Shown here one piece after another: positions 41,634-50,662 of a DNA stretch of 56,471 bases. The position numbers and the translations under genes were made by a program. How positions within the stretch are numbered: position 1 is the stretch's first letter; each line of letters begins with the position of its first letter. The stretch is taken from positions 1 to 56,471 of IMG/VR virus record IMGVR_UViG_3300044642_000506; one strand, 5' to 3'. Origin of the DNA: a virus. The notes under the pieces are model-generated. The model ran no database searches. It had not been told where the DNA came from and worked only from the letters and a program-made list of their open reading frames with translations.

Positions 41634-42692
41634 TTAGTCCAATGTTACTTGTTGTTGAGTAAATATTTGGCCTCTAACATACGTCTGTTCAAAGTCGGGG
41701 TTAGAATCCATAGTTGCTTGTAGATCCCAAAAAGCTCGTGCAGGCATGTACTTAGTAGCACTTGATGGAAGAGTTAATAGAATAGTTCCATTAGCAGCGT
41801 TGGTTTTAGTAATTGTAAATGTTGCATAAATTGCCGGGCTATTTGGGTAGGTTCGTACTTGAGCTTTAAAGTTTAAATTAGTTACATCAAATGGGAAATC
41901 AAATGTGCCCGACCAGTTATCACCCTGATAAAGGATAATGTCATAGGTACCCGCGTAAGAAGGTAGTGGGCTTCTACCCTTCAAATCATTATTAATATAG
42001 ATACGCTCTGGTTTACGAGAGTCATCAATTTCTTGAGCAAGGTAGATTGGAACCAGCTTGTTGGTGGTTCGGCTAACTCGGCGGAGGGTACCCATTTCAA
42101 TACGCCACAGGCCAATATTAAGAGCAGATGAAAGTTGCTTATATTGATCCCAGCGTTGAGCGATAATCTGTGAAAGCTGACGATAGCGCTCTGAGCGGGG
42201 GATCATCACGCCATCTGGTGCGGAGATGTCAATATCAAAAGCAGCGTCTGTAGCAAGCGCCCAGAGGGCTTCAATGGTCGCTAGAATGGCCAGCGGATAC
42301 TCTTCAACAGGCGGTATAGATGCTAAGGTTACTTGGGTACCAAACTGGTCTGTACGGTTGTCTACATGTTGGGATACCGCGGTGTTGATAAAAGTAGTTA
42401 AGTCAGAGTCTGAGAAGTAACGGTAAGAGGTTCCCACAAATTTAACTACCGCGTTATTTGCTGGGGCAGTGACAAAGTGAAAAACACCTAAATCTTTTTC
42501 AACCGTGTAGCCTGCTGGTTGAGCAATTGCGGTGCCGTTTACAGTTACAAGAAGCGTGGTTGAGTCAAGCGGCTTGATTTTAGTATCAAAATCTTTGTTA
42601 GTGCCGTCACCAGTAGCGGTAAAGGAGAACTGCTTAGGCATATCCCCTAGCTCTAGGCGAACCCTAGATACCAGATCTGCTATTGCGGCCAC
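41634..42692 (-). CDS. Probable head-tail connector/virion protein
   Basis: 352 residues, starting from a GTG at 42692 with AGGAG 6 bases before it. The N-terminus (IADLVSRVRLELGDMPKQFS) resembles head-tail adaptor proteins, while the middle part (PAGYTVEKDLGVFHFVTAPA, then RYRQLSQIIAQRWDQYKQLSS) is helical and beta mixed; the C-terminus (IILYQGDNWSGTFDFPFDVT, then YVRGQIFTQQQVTLD) recalls a BppU-type N-terminal baseplate/fibre domain. It lies between head and fibre genes and is probably in the virion. The exact role is not settled. Confidence 0.65.
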   Translation of the reverse strand: MAAIADLVSRVRLELGDMPKQFSFTATGDGTNKDFDTKIKPLDSTTLLVTVNGTAIAQPAGYTVEKDLGVFHFVTAPANNAVVKFVGTSYRYFSDSDLTTFINTAVSQHVDNRTDQFGTQVTLASIPPVEEYPLAILATIEALWALATDAAFDIDISAPDGVMIPRSERYRQLSQIIAQRWDQYKQLSSALNIGLWRIEMGTLRRVSRTTNKLVPIYLAQEIDDSRKPERIYINNDLKGRSPLPSYAGTYDIILYQGDNWSGTFDFPFDVTNLNFKAQVRTYPNSPAIYATFTITKTNAANGTILLTLPSSATKYMPARAFWDLQATMDSNPDFEQTYVRGQIFTQQQVTLD

Positions 42693-42759
42693 TCACAGCT
42701 CCTAACTTACGACTTACATAGTCGCAGTTTTTTGATGAAAAATCTCTACAAACGAAGAA

Positions 42760-42781
42760 GCGGACCCTAAACAGGATCCGC
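42760..42781 (-). terminator. Probable terminator after the capsid gene cluster
   Basis: Read leftward GCGGATCC, loop TGTTTA, GGGTCCGC (one G-T pair), followed by TTCTTCGTTT. It lies 20 bases after the stop of 42801-43166. The T run is imperfect, so partial termination is expected; it would lower fibre expression relative to the capsid gene. Confidence 0.6.
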
Positions 42782-42800
42782 CGCTCCGATTCTTTACTGG

Positions 42801-43166
42801 TTAAATGACACCAGCTAGGTAACCCTTTTCCTTAAGATGTTGGGCTACAGTCTTGGTAACAGCGTACTTCTGACCTGCTTTAAAGGTGTAGTTGTTTCCT
42901 GCGCCAAGTGTCATGTTTTCAATGTCTTCGATTACACGAATTTCAACTTTGTCATCTTTGCTTCCGCCAACTTCAATTGTTGATTCAACAATTACTGTTT
43001 GGCGATCTGGGACGGTTGCGTCAATCGTTTCGTCAAGTTTGGCTTTAGATGTTGCTGTAGCCATTGACATTTCTCCCGCACGTTCGGCTAGTGCCTCAGC
43101 GTTTGCTGCGACCTGCTCTTCACGTGCGCGACCAGTTACATCGGTCGGCTTTACTTTACTTGCCAT
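42801..43166 (-). CDS. Hypothetical capsid-associated protein
   Basis: 121 residues. The N-terminal half is helical and polar (REEQVAANAEALAERAGEMS), the second half beta-like (RQTVIVESTIEVGG, VEIRVIEDIENMTLGAGNNY, then FKAGQKYAVTKTVAQHLKEKG). It lies just after the major capsid gene, which fits a decoration or capsid-completion protein. Not a known family. GGAGGATCTAA precedes the ATG. Confidence 0.7.
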   Translation of the reverse strand: MASKVKPTDVTGRAREEQVAANAEALAERAGEMSMATATSKAKLDETIDATVPDRQTVIVESTIEVGGSKDDKVEIRVIEDIENMTLGAGNNYTFKAGQKYAVTKTVAQHLKEKGYLAGVI

Positions 43167-43203
43167 TTAGATCCTCCGGTTTAGTGTCTGAAAGTTTGTG
43201 TTG

Positions 43204-43227
43204 GGCGGGGGCTTTTACACCCCCGCC
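43204..43227 (-). terminator. GC-rich hairpin after the major capsid gene (terminator-like)
   Basis: GGCGGGGG (43204-43211) and CCCCCGCC (43220-43227) with an 8-base loop. Strong stem, but no T run follows in the leftward direction (CAACACAAAC). It may protect the 3' end of the capsid message or pause polymerase rather than end transcription. Confidence 0.5.
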
Positions 43228-43250
43228 TCAACGGTCAAGCTATTAAGTTA

Positions 43251-44321
43251 TTAGTTGGTTTCTGCAATGATTACAGACTGGTCAGTGATTAGACCAAGGC
43301 CGAATATTGAGTACCAAGCAAGAGCGTGCTCACGACCGAAGTCAAGAATACCGCCATCGCGTAATTCAACAGGAAGTGAAATTGCGTGACCGAATGCGTT
43401 ATCTCCAATGAAGATAGCTGCATAACGATCTGATCCGCCGTTACCTGTCTTTGTTGCTGGAGTGATATATCCACCACCGGCTGTAACAGTTGGGTTAGCA
43501 ACAGTTGTATCTGTGGTGTAAGAAGCACCAGCGCCGCCAACAACCTTGAGAACCTGAGTGGTCTCAATGAATACTGTGTCGTACAAACGACCGATTTCAC
43601 CGAGCATGAAGTTACCTGGAGCTGCGTACTTTGTAACTTCGATGAACTCTGGATTATCGCGGAGCTTACGAGATTGGTGAGGGTGAACGAATGCAACGTA
43701 AGTTTCGCCCAAACGAGGGATATTCTTGGTTGCAAGGCTCTCTACTGCGTCCTTGACTGTGTGAGGTGTCATGTAGTAGGTGCCTGTCATAGCAGCACGG
43801 CTTGCTGCGGTTGTTCCGTCTGCATACCAAGCATTAACTGCTGTTTGGCCTGAGCGGTCTTCACCGTAGATTGTTGAGGTTGCTGCGTATAGTGTGTCGC
43901 GTGAAAGCTGATCTAGGTAGATAGCCATGTTACGACCAAGAAGACGTGAGGCTGAAGCCATTACGTCATCAAATGAAGCGTTTAAAAGTAGTTCTGAAAC
44001 AGCAAGAGCATAACCATGCTCAGATACTGTGATTGAGAACTGTTGCGCTGTAAGCGCGTTTGTTTGCATACGTACACCTTCAACTAGGCTGTTTGCAAAG
44101 CCTAGGTTGTTGTAACGCATGAAGTTGATCTGTAGACCAGGCGCTACGCCTAGTTCTGTCTTCTTTACTGCAAACTGTTCAAAGCGAAGGATCGGCATGG
44201 CCTGGAAAAGAATTTCCTTAGACCAGATTGTCTGGATCGCTTGTGTCAGTTGGGTATTTGTACCCGAGTAAGCTGTTGGTGCTGCGGCTAAATTGCCGGT
44301 ACCGGTGATGCTTGCTGGCAT
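43251..44321 (-). CDS. Major capsid protein (N4 gp56-like family)
   Basis: 356 residues. QAIQTIWSKEILFQAMPILRFEQFA, TSVSEHGYALAVSELLLNAS-type stretches (seen as TVSEHGYALAVSELLLNAS), MAIYLDQLSRDTLYAAT and FVHPHQSRKLRDNPEFIEVT are typical of the N4-gp56 kind of HK97-fold capsid proteins. The strong Shine-Dalgarno AAGGAG before the ATG suits very high expression. It is flanked by the scaffold gene and a GC-rich hairpin. No N-terminal delta domain is seen; the scaffold is a separate gene. Confidence 0.88.
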   Translation of the reverse strand: MPASITGTGNLAAAPTAYSGTNTQLTQAIQTIWSKEILFQAMPILRFEQFAVKKTELGVAPGLQINFMRYNNLGFANSLVEGVRMQTNALTAQQFSITVSEHGYALAVSELLLNASFDDVMASASRLLGRNMAIYLDQLSRDTLYAATSTIYGEDRSGQTAVNAWYADGTTAASRAAMTGTYYMTPHTVKDAVESLATKNIPRLGETYVAFVHPHQSRKLRDNPEFIEVTKYAAPGNFMLGEIGRLYDTVFIETTQVLKVVGGAGASYTTDTTVANPTVTAGGGYITPATKTGNGGSDRYAAIFIGDNAFGHAISLPVELRDGGILDFGREHALAWYSIFGLGLITDQSVIIAETN

Positions 44322-44354
44322 TTAAATTGACTCCTTGTTAGTTATTGGGATGTA

Positions 44355-45140
44355 TTAGCGCCCGAACATTCCCGAAGATTTGCCGCGGGCGGTTGGGGTC
44401 AACAGACGGTCTCTATATTTAGCGTATTCATTCATAGACATTGACTGAATTTCTTCAGCCGTTAACGAGCGATTCTCCGAATTAGTTTCCAATGGTCCGG
44501 CGGGAGGAGTAGTAATACTCGTCCCTTTCATTTCTTTGCGGGCATTCTGCATTGCAGATTGCGCCGATTCAAGAATTCTTGCTGAACGTTCTTTTAGCCC
44601 TTCAATGCTAGATTGGATTTCTTCGCGGGTATTACCGGCGATCAAATCAACTAGCTCTGGGATAATTGCTTCACGTTCTTGTTCAACTGCTTGTTGGCGA
44701 TAAGACTGTAAGTCTGCAAAATCTTTCTCACGCTCCAGAAGAGCGAAGGCTCGTTCGCGTTCTTGACGCTCACGCTCCAACTGCTCCTGCAGCTCTGCTA
44801 GACGAGCATCTGCGTATGACTTTGTGTCAAGTTCGGCCAATGCTTCTTCTCTAACTTTTGCAGCCTGCGCTTCCGCGTCTGCTGCTCTGCGAGCTGATTC
44901 TTCTTCTTTTTCTTTTCGTAGTCCATTAAGCTCTTCCTTCAGAGATTCAATCTCTGGGTAAAGCTTTGACTTCTCCTGAGAACGGACTTTTGCTAAATCC
45001 TCATCAGTATAAAACTTCTGAGTGTTTGCTGTTTCCGTAGTAGTAACAGTAGGCGCGTCAACGCCCGACACATTTACAACTGGAGCTGTTCCGGCTTCGC
45101 TTTCAAAAGCATCCGCCATAGTGTTTGCAGTATCTGACAT
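44355..45140 (-). CDS. Head scaffold protein
   Basis: 261 residues from the ATG at 45140 (AAGGA 8-10 bases before it); an upstream start at 45185 is less likely. Residues about 50-180 are a long charged coiled coil (YPEIESLKEELNGLRKEKEEE, LAELQEQLERERQERERAF). The C-terminus is basic with YRDRLLTPTARGKSSGMFGR. Such helical proteins, encoded between portal and capsid, act as internal scaffolds that are removed on maturation. No protease gene was recognised nearby. Confidence 0.85.
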   Translation of the reverse strand: MSDTANTMADAFESEAGTAPVVNVSGVDAPTVTTTETANTQKFYTDEDLAKVRSQEKSKLYPEIESLKEELNGLRKEKEEESARRAADAEAQAAKVREEALAELDTKSYADARLAELQEQLERERQERERAFALLEREKDFADLQSYRQQAVEQEREAIIPELVDLIAGNTREEIQSSIEGLKERSARILESAQSAMQNARKEMKGTSITTPPAGPLETNSENRSLTAEEIQSMSMNEYAKYRDRLLTPTARGKSSGMFGR

Positions 45141-45254
45141 GCTTATATCCTTAGTCCTAGGGGTCGTTTTCCGATATGAGAGCACAAATGACCTAACAGT
45201 TATTTCTATATGAAATTTTGCCTTACACCACGAAAATTAACGTGCTAAACGCGT

Positions 45255-46967
45255 TTATTTTTCGTAGCCTGACGGAACCCTTCTTTGAGGAAGTTGTGTT
45301 CCGTAAGCTTCAGTTACAAGGGCGGTGCGAAGTGCCGCTTCACCTTGTTGGGCTTGCATGTCAGCACCATCTAGTAATGGTTGTTCCATAGCTGCGCCCA
45401 TAGGGGTTTGTCCCATTCCGCCATCCGCGCCTTGAGCCATGCCAGAGGCACCCTCAGGCATCATGGTTCCGGTAAGTTGCATAATCTCTTGTTCAATCTG
45501 AGTTTGGATGAGCTTAAGTGCACCATCTGCGCGGGCATCATCAAGGAGCTCTTGGCGGATCTCATTTAACTTCTCTGCTGGGAATGCTTCGCCAAGTGTG
45601 CGCAATGCGCCTTCTTTTGACTCTAAGCCAAGGGAAAGCATTGATTGAACTTCGTTTAGGGCAATTAACTTATCTAACGGCAATGGCTGTGGGAAGTGAA
45701 CATACGAGCGATAGGTGATTGGGTCGTTTTCATCTAATTGAGGTACTTGACCCGCCTTTAACGGGGTACCTGTGTTTGGATCCCAGAAGAAAGTTTCGGG
45801 CTCTTTGATGGCTAAGCTGCGCAAAACAATCTCGTTTACACGCTCTATGCCATGAGCATATTGAATAATTTTTTGATGGTAGCGGTTCATCAAAGGCTGG
45901 AACTGAATAGCCAGAGCCACACCTGAGGTGTTAGAAATTGGCTGCGCTTGACCAAGTGCGGTTTCAGGAACACCGATCATTTCGTGCATAGACTTCTTCA
46001 TAACATTAAGGAATTCCATAGCACCTTTAAGGCCTTGTGATCCGCCTTCTAGGTTTTCTACTTTAGCGTCTTTTGGAAGACCGCCCCACACTTTGTTAGC
46101 GCCTTTTTCAAGCTGTGAAGCCTTAGCTCCGATAATAACTGTAACCGGCGCAGCATGGTAATTAACGATGTCAGCAATGTCTGTAGCAATCTCATTGTAA
46201 GAGCGGTTAATATTAATAATGTCGTTGCAATCGCTAAGGCCCCAAGGACTACCAGAGATGCGCACATTAGCAATATGAACGATGGGAATAGTGCCAAGCG
46301 GGTTAGGACGCGAGTCAATAAGTTCGTCATTTATGTATTCCTCAATAACGTCGTCAGTCAAGATTTCTGTGTAAGTAAAGACTTGACGTGTTCCTTCTAG
46401 TGATGTTCCCCAGAAACGATACTTAAGCTTGAAACGGATTAAGCGCTCGCGGTCATGGGGGTGAAACTCTGGAAAAGCAAAAGATGAGTTAAGCGGGAGA
46501 ACACGTACACGGCCAGGGTGGTTTAACCCTGATGGGTCTACATAAGCTTCTTCGTAAGCAACTTTAATAAAGCAGTCGCCTGATACTCCTCCTTGTTGTC
46601 CGATCTCCCAAAGCACTGTGGCTTTGTTGTTATCTACTTCCCAAACTCGCTCTAGCAAGTCAGGAACAATAGCTTCCGTTTCTTTCGGGGAACGGAAGGA
46701 GACCCCTTTACCAAATGTGAAGTTTAGTACAAAGTCAGTAAAGGCACGATAATAGTTAAGTACCATTTGTGTTTCGCCAGTTTGACGGCGATAAGAGTAA
46801 TGATGGCCAAGATACATAGCCCAGTTAAGCGAGTAACGGTTTAGGCGGGGGCCGTGAACTTCAAATTCTTCATCAGCTAGTTCAACCAAGCCTAATGGAG
46901 AGATCGAGATTGTTAAGTCAGAGGAAGCTGCCCGATAACTCGGGGGTGAGAAATCAATGCCGCTCAC
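45255..46967 (-). CDS. Portal protein
   Basis: 570 residues, GTG start at 46967 with AAGGTGG before it. The N-terminal part LNRYSLNWAMYLGHHYSYRR then LNYYRAFTDFVLNFTFGKGV matches SPP1-type portals, as do NDIININRSYNEIATDIADI and GVPETALGQAQPISNTSGVA with the LMNRY helix after it. The C-terminus is glutamine/glycine/methionine-rich (GASGMAQGADGGMGQTPMG) and disordered. It forms the dodecameric DNA gate at one capsid vertex. The gene order terminase-portal-scaffold-capsid is standard. Confidence 0.93.
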   Translation of the reverse strand: MSGIDFSPPSYRAASSDLTISISPLGLVELADEEFEVHGPRLNRYSLNWAMYLGHHYSYRRQTGETQMVLNYYRAFTDFVLNFTFGKGVSFRSPKETEAIVPDLLERVWEVDNNKATVLWEIGQQGGVSGDCFIKVAYEEAYVDPSGLNHPGRVRVLPLNSSFAFPEFHPHDRERLIRFKLKYRFWGTSLEGTRQVFTYTEILTDDVIEEYINDELIDSRPNPLGTIPIVHIANVRISGSPWGLSDCNDIININRSYNEIATDIADIVNYHAAPVTVIIGAKASQLEKGANKVWGGLPKDAKVENLEGGSQGLKGAMEFLNVMKKSMHEMIGVPETALGQAQPISNTSGVALAIQFQPLMNRYHQKIIQYAHGIERVNEIVLRSLAIKEPETFFWDPNTGTPLKAGQVPQLDENDPITYRSYVHFPQPLPLDKLIALNEVQSMLSLGLESKEGALRTLGEAFPAEKLNEIRQELLDDARADGALKLIQTQIEQEIMQLTGTMMPEGASGMAQGADGGMGQTPMGAAMEQPLLDGADMQAQQGEAALRTALVTEAYGTQLPQRRVPSGYEK

Positions 46968-47029
46968 CGAACCACCTTTCCATATTTAACATACGTAGCG
47001 TACCACAAATGTCGATAAACTGATAAAAC

Positions 47030-47341
47030 TTATTTTCTAAAAGATTCGCCCGCGACCATGCCGCGGCCAACAGGTTTAGTAACTTTTTTCTTTTGTTCTG
47101 CTTCTTTTTTGTCTTGCTCTTCTTTTACATAATCTCTAAAACGAGGATCAACTTCACGCTTTGAAGATACAAACTTTCCACCCATTTGAGTGTACTTAGC
47201 GTGTACCCAGTGACCTGCAGCTGGTGAAGGATATTTAGCAAATCTTGATTTTGCTTGTACAACGATAGTGTTATACATCTTTGGATTAGCTGGGTACTGT
47301 GTAGGACCCGCTTTAACTTCTTGACCTCTAATTAGTGCCAT
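47030..47341 (-). CDS. Hypothetical small basic protein
   Basis: 103 residues. Central part VVQAKSRFAKYPSPAAGHWV then KYTQMGGKFVSSKREVDPRF, followed by a charged helix (EEQDKKEAEQKKKVTK). The AGHWVHAKYTQMGGKFV stretch looks like a conserved small domain seen in phage head regions, but I do not know a function. It lies between the portal and the 47412 gene. Confidence 0.7.
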   Translation of the reverse strand: MALIRGQEVKAGPTQYPANPKMYNTIVVQAKSRFAKYPSPAAGHWVHAKYTQMGGKFVSSKREVDPRFRDYVKEEQDKKEAEQKKKVTKPVGRGMVAGESFRK

Positions 47342-47364
47342 GTGTGTCTCCTATTATAGGAAGC

Positions 47365-47404
47365 CTCGCGCCCCTGCCCCAAGTAACTGAGGCAGGGTTG
47401 CGAG
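47365..47404 (-). terminator. Intergenic hairpin, terminator-like
   Basis: CTCGC plus CCCTGCC (47372-47378) pair with GGCAGGG (47391-47397) plus GCGAG across a 12-base loop, with a small bulge. No T run follows in the leftward direction. It may be a processing or stability element between two head genes. Confidence 0.4.
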
Positions 47405-47411
47405 AAGCTAA

Positions 47412-47810
47412 TTAGTCGTTTACTACGGATGGGTTAGCAGAATTTTGGTGAGCGCCACTGCGAACTACTTGTTCGAAACGGTTGTCGCCGTGATCTGCGA
47501 AAGCACCTGAAGCAAAGTCATTTAGACTTGCTGGGGCTTCTACCCAAGCTGCAGAACCTACGTGAGCACGCTCGCGCATTGTTTCTTCAGCTGTCTTTGT
47601 GTGAACAGGTGCGTTGCGGTTTGGACGACCCGCTGCAGGCATGTAGCCTTGCATGGCGCCGTTTGTGAACTGCATTGGCACGTCTGTGTCAGTTGCGATA
47701 CCTTCTTCAAAACGAAGTGGGCCGCGCTGTCCTGGTGTTGCAGGTGAGAACTTACGATCGTAAGTTGTGCCTGGACGCTCTGGGAATTTTGGATCTGGTG
47801 CAATTGCCAT
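47412..47810 (-). CDS. Hypothetical protein between terminase and portal
   Basis: 132 residues. Proline/glycine-rich and disordered throughout: PKFPERPGTTYDRKFSPATP, FTNGAMQGYMPAAGRPNRNA, HVGSAAWVEAPASLNDFASG, ending QNSANPSVVND. Proteins of this style occur near the terminase genes of actinophages. No catalytic motif is visible. It could be a virion-attached peptide or a packaging accessory. Confidence 0.65.
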   Translation of the reverse strand: MAIAPDPKFPERPGTTYDRKFSPATPGQRGPLRFEEGIATDTDVPMQFTNGAMQGYMPAAGRPNRNAPVHTKTAEETMRERAHVGSAAWVEAPASLNDFASGAFADHGDNRFEQVVRSGAHQNSANPSVVND

Positions 47811-47888
47811 TATTTACTCCTAAATTGGTTTGAGGACCTCGGTAAAAGTGTCCTACTTTTGATGGTGATAAACAGCCTAAAGTGGTAA

Positions 47889-49481
47889 CTATCTATAAAA
47901 CGGTGATGAAGAGACTTCTACGGATGGCATAGTTAGATCTATTGTTAAACAGACCGCGATAGCCAAAGAGTCGGCAAAATCGTCGTGGGCGTGAGCTTCT
48001 TCCGGGGCATGTGCCAAGAAGTTAGGGCCTTGGAACTTAGTTTCTAAGTCAGTCATTTGCTGGTAAAAACGTTTCCAAGTACGAAGTCGGCGAGTTTTAG
48101 CGTGAGCCGGCCACCCCACCATACGGCGATCAATAAGAGCTTTAAGGTGCTTCCAACGTTTAGATTGCTCAGGCTGGCTACTGCCTATAGCGTGAACTTC
48201 AGCTCTTGGTAATAAAAGTTTAAGGCGCTGGGCTACGGCGTCACCAACACCATTCGCATCTACACCTACAGCTAGTACATCGTAGTTAGCGAGAAAACTT
48301 ACAATTTGGAAGTATTGATCTTCCCAATCATCACCTTGGATCTCCATCCAATTTAAAATACGATGATCAAAATAACCAAACTCATCTGGGCGATCCCAGT
48401 CAACCCAAACAACAGTAACTACAGTTGAGTCTAACTTTCGTGCGGGGTCAATACCTACAACTACTGGGGATCGGTGCCAAGCTTTTACAACCTCTTGAGA
48501 AGTATCCCCGAGTTCATCCATGATTGCGGAAGTAACGAACATACCGCGCTCCAGCAACCATTTACATGAGTATGACATCTGGAACTCGTCAGAGTCCTCA
48601 CCAATACGGAGTTTTTCTTTCTTAATGAACTTACCGTAGTTCACGTTACATTTAGCGACATCCCGCCAATCCCACTCAAAGTGGTTTTGACGCGAGCTGC
48701 GGCCAGTCTGCCTACGCTTGTTTAACTGGATTGAGCGGTAAAAGTTATTCTTATGCGTAGTCGGGGTTCCGGTCTTAACCATAGTTCCTGAGTAGTACGC
48801 AAGCATTGGGGAGATGGACTTTGACACTACAAAGTCATCCGCCTCTTGACACTCGTCAATTACAATAAGGTGGAAAGACTTAGACTCGATTTTTGCGCGG
48901 GGGTTAGCTGTCATCATCATTAGAGATGAGCCAGAGTTCTTAAGTTTAATCTGCCGTGTAACGCCCGGCACTTTACCCAGGGAGTCATCGATCTCAGGAT
49001 CTCCCAAGATCTCTAGTGCGCGTTCTGATGTAAGGCGGTTAACGGTTCTACCAAATAGTGTTTCTACCTGACCCTCAACTGGAGCAAACATACCAATCCA
49101 AATACCGTCTTTAAACTTACCTAGTAAATCTGGGTACATTAAAGCTAAGCGTGGAAGTAGCACCATTAACGCGGCTACTGTGTTAGCAATAGTTTCTGAC
49201 TTGCCTGACTGACGTGCGGCAAGCGCGGTAATTTCTTCACCATCGTTAATGATTACAGACTCAATAACACGACGCGCAAGGGGCATTTGATAAGGGTGTA
49301 GCTCATGGCCTACAAGGGCTGTTTGAAACTGAATGCAGCGATCTACGATCTTTTTTACAAACTCTTTAGAGAGCTCGTCAAGTTCATCGTCGGGCTCTTC
49401 TTCTGGAGAAAGATCTTCATCATCGTCTACGTCTAGAAAGAACTCTTCTTCATCGTCTTCTAATATCGGTTGATCGCTCAT
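47889..49481 (-). CDS. terL: Terminase large subunit
   Basis: 530 residues. Packaging ATPase Walker A is ARQSGKSE (89-96), Walker B with catalytic glutamate is LIVIDE (205-210), followed by the coupling motif YYSGTMVKTGTPT. The nuclease domain begins VVVGIDPARK with later D-containing motifs (AVGVDANGVGDAVAQRL and HAHDDFADSLAIAV). The first 40 residues are very acidic (DDEEEFFLDVDDDEDLSPEEE), an unusual N-terminal extension. It pumps DNA into the procapsid through the portal. A small subunit was not identified. Confidence 0.95.
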   Translation of the reverse strand: MSDQPILEDDEEEFFLDVDDDEDLSPEEEPDDELDELSKEFVKKIVDRCIQFQTALVGHELHPYQMPLARRVIESVIINDGEEITALAARQSGKSETIANTVAALMVLLPRLALMYPDLLGKFKDGIWIGMFAPVEGQVETLFGRTVNRLTSERALEILGDPEIDDSLGKVPGVTRQIKLKNSGSSLMMMTANPRAKIESKSFHLIVIDECQEADDFVVSKSISPMLAYYSGTMVKTGTPTTHKNNFYRSIQLNKRRQTGRSSRQNHFEWDWRDVAKCNVNYGKFIKKEKLRIGEDSDEFQMSYSCKWLLERGMFVTSAIMDELGDTSQEVVKAWHRSPVVVGIDPARKLDSTVVTVVWVDWDRPDEFGYFDHRILNWMEIQGDDWEDQYFQIVSFLANYDVLAVGVDANGVGDAVAQRLKLLLPRAEVHAIGSSQPEQSKRWKHLKALIDRRMVGWPAHAKTRRLRTWKRFYQQMTDLETKFQGPNFLAHAPEEAHAHDDFADSLAIAVCLTIDLTMPSVEVSSSPFYR

Positions 49482-49504
49482 GCTGCCCTTAGTCTAGAAG
49501 AAAA

Positions 49505-49538
49505 CAAAAAGCCTGGGCGTTTAAACCCAGGGCCTTTT
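49505..49538 (-). terminator. Terminator upstream of terL
   Basis: CCTGGG (49512-49517) pairs with CCCAGG (49526-49531), extended by imperfect outer pairs; read leftward a TTTTTGTTTT follows. On the plus side a TTTT also follows. It lies between 49603-49848 and terL, so terL may have its own promoter or be fed by readthrough. Confidence 0.75.
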
Positions 49539-49602
49539 GGTGCCACCATACGGGGAGAGGAAGAGAGGCAAGCGTAGTCTAGCACAAAGTCGACAAATCT
49601 AT

Positions 49603-49848
49603 TTAACGCGTATTGCGTTTGTAAAGCTCTTCAACTACGGCGTGAAGAGCCTCCGCGCCGGTGCGAGCTTCTTCTAAGAAAACTTGTTCACGGCTTTTAG
49701 AAAACCCAGATAGACAACGGCCAACTTCATAAATGGCTTGGTCTACCCACATCTCTAGCTCAGCCGTAGGGATCTTAGAAACACGCTTAGCTACTTTTTC
49801 TGAAAAAGGTTTATCCCATGTTTGGGGTTTCTTATTAAAAAACATCAT
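49603..49848 (-). CDS. Hypothetical helical protein, 81 aa
   Basis: 81 residues, all helical: PFSEKVAKRVSKIPTAELEM, WVDQAIYEVGRCLSGFSK, REQVFLEEARTGAEALHAVV. Related short helical proteins are common in actinophages and have no set function. It overlaps the next gene by 14 bases. A small terminase role is possible from its place upstream of terL, but it lacks an obvious HTH. Confidence 0.65.
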   Translation of the reverse strand: MMFFNKKPQTWDKPFSEKVAKRVSKIPTAELEMWVDQAIYEVGRCLSGFSKSREQVFLEEARTGAEALHAVVEELYKRNTR

Positions 49849-50125
49849 CGTAAGCCCCTTTATCTGGAGTCCAAGCGGTACGACCCCTCATAGCATCAGA
49901 GAGTAGCTTATCAATGCGGTCGTCGTCATCCCAGTCAATTTTAGGGCGCTCTACCCACAGACCAAGGTAGTACCCGGGCTTAGTAAATGGTGCACGAAAG
50001 ACTAGGCATTTACCTTTGCGGTAAGGCATATCTGTTTCTTGGGTAGTTCCCACCTCAACAATAGGCAGTAAATGTCTGTGCCAGTAGTAAAGCTTTCCGA
50101 CGTATATTGGCCCGAATACTTTCAT
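49835..50125 (-). CDS. Hypothetical protein, 96 aa
   Basis: 96 residues. VFGPIYVGKLYYWHRHLLPI then YRKGKCLVFRAPFTKPGYYLGLWVERPKI (read in parts) gives a compact beta-rich protein of the kind found in actinophage early regions. The C-terminus DDRIDKLLSDAMRGRTAWT is helical. Function unknown. Confidence 0.65.
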   Translation of the reverse strand: MKVFGPIYVGKLYYWHRHLLPIVEVGTTQETDMPYRKGKCLVFRAPFTKPGYYLGLWVERPKIDWDDDDRIDKLLSDAMRGRTAWTPDKGAYDDVF

Positions 50126-50662
50126 TTAATCAAACATCCCCTTAAACCCTGTAGTTTTAAACTTTTCAGGTATCGGCTTTGCTTCAACCCTTTTAGTCTT
50201 ATCTCTAACAAAGTCTATCTCAGCTTGAATGCGTTCTGAACTAAGGGCGTTTTCGTTAAGTCTAGTTTTAGCTTCAGTTGACATATTGTCTAGATTAGCT
50301 GGCCCCATATCTGGCCATTTATCTAACGGAGGGTTTCCCACAGTTCTTAGATAGTCACCGGTAGAGTTTGAGTTCTGTAAACCAACCCAGTATTTAATTG
50401 GAACGTTGCGGTACTCCCACCAAGCGTTATCTCTAAAAATAATATAAAGAGTTCTGCTGGTCGAGTTATACCCAATACTTTTTGCTCTAGGGCGACTTGG
50501 GATACGAGTAGGGGCGGTTTCCATTTTAGTACCCGCTTCAACTACATCCTTAGGGACACGCGAGTCAAAGTCGTTTAGGCGGCCAAGTTCTTCTTTAGCT
50601 TCGTCAAATCGACGGCGCATAGTTTCGCGCTGTTTTTTATTGGGTCTAAAGCTTTCGGCCAT
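50126..50662 (-). CDS. KTSC-domain protein
   Basis: 178 residues. The central part SIGYNSTSRTLYIIFRDNAW then WEYRNVPIKYWVGLQNSNST and GDYLRTV fits the KTSC domain (I-G-Y-d...tL.i.Fr....Y.Y..Vp...w..l..a.S.G.yl). The N-terminus is a basic helix (NKKQRETMRRRFDEAKEEL). KTSC domains are found in phage and plasmid proteins and are thought to bind nucleic acid or act with nucleases, with no proven activity. Stop and start overlap neighbours. Confidence 0.8.
   Translation of the reverse strand: MAESFRPNKKQRETMRRRFDEAKEELGRLNDFDSRVPKDVVEAGTKMETAPTRIPSRPRAKSIGYNSTSRTLYIIFRDNAWWEYRNVPIKYWVGLQNSNSTGDYLRTVGNPPLDKWPDMGPANLDNMSTEAKTRLNENALSSERIQAEIDFVRDKTKRVEAKPIPEKFKTTGFKGMFD

Noticed and set aside
45186-45254. 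Terminator between portal and scaffold genes (CACG...CGTG)
   Set aside because: The stem is only 4 bp with an 8-base loop and has no T run, so it is too weak to call.
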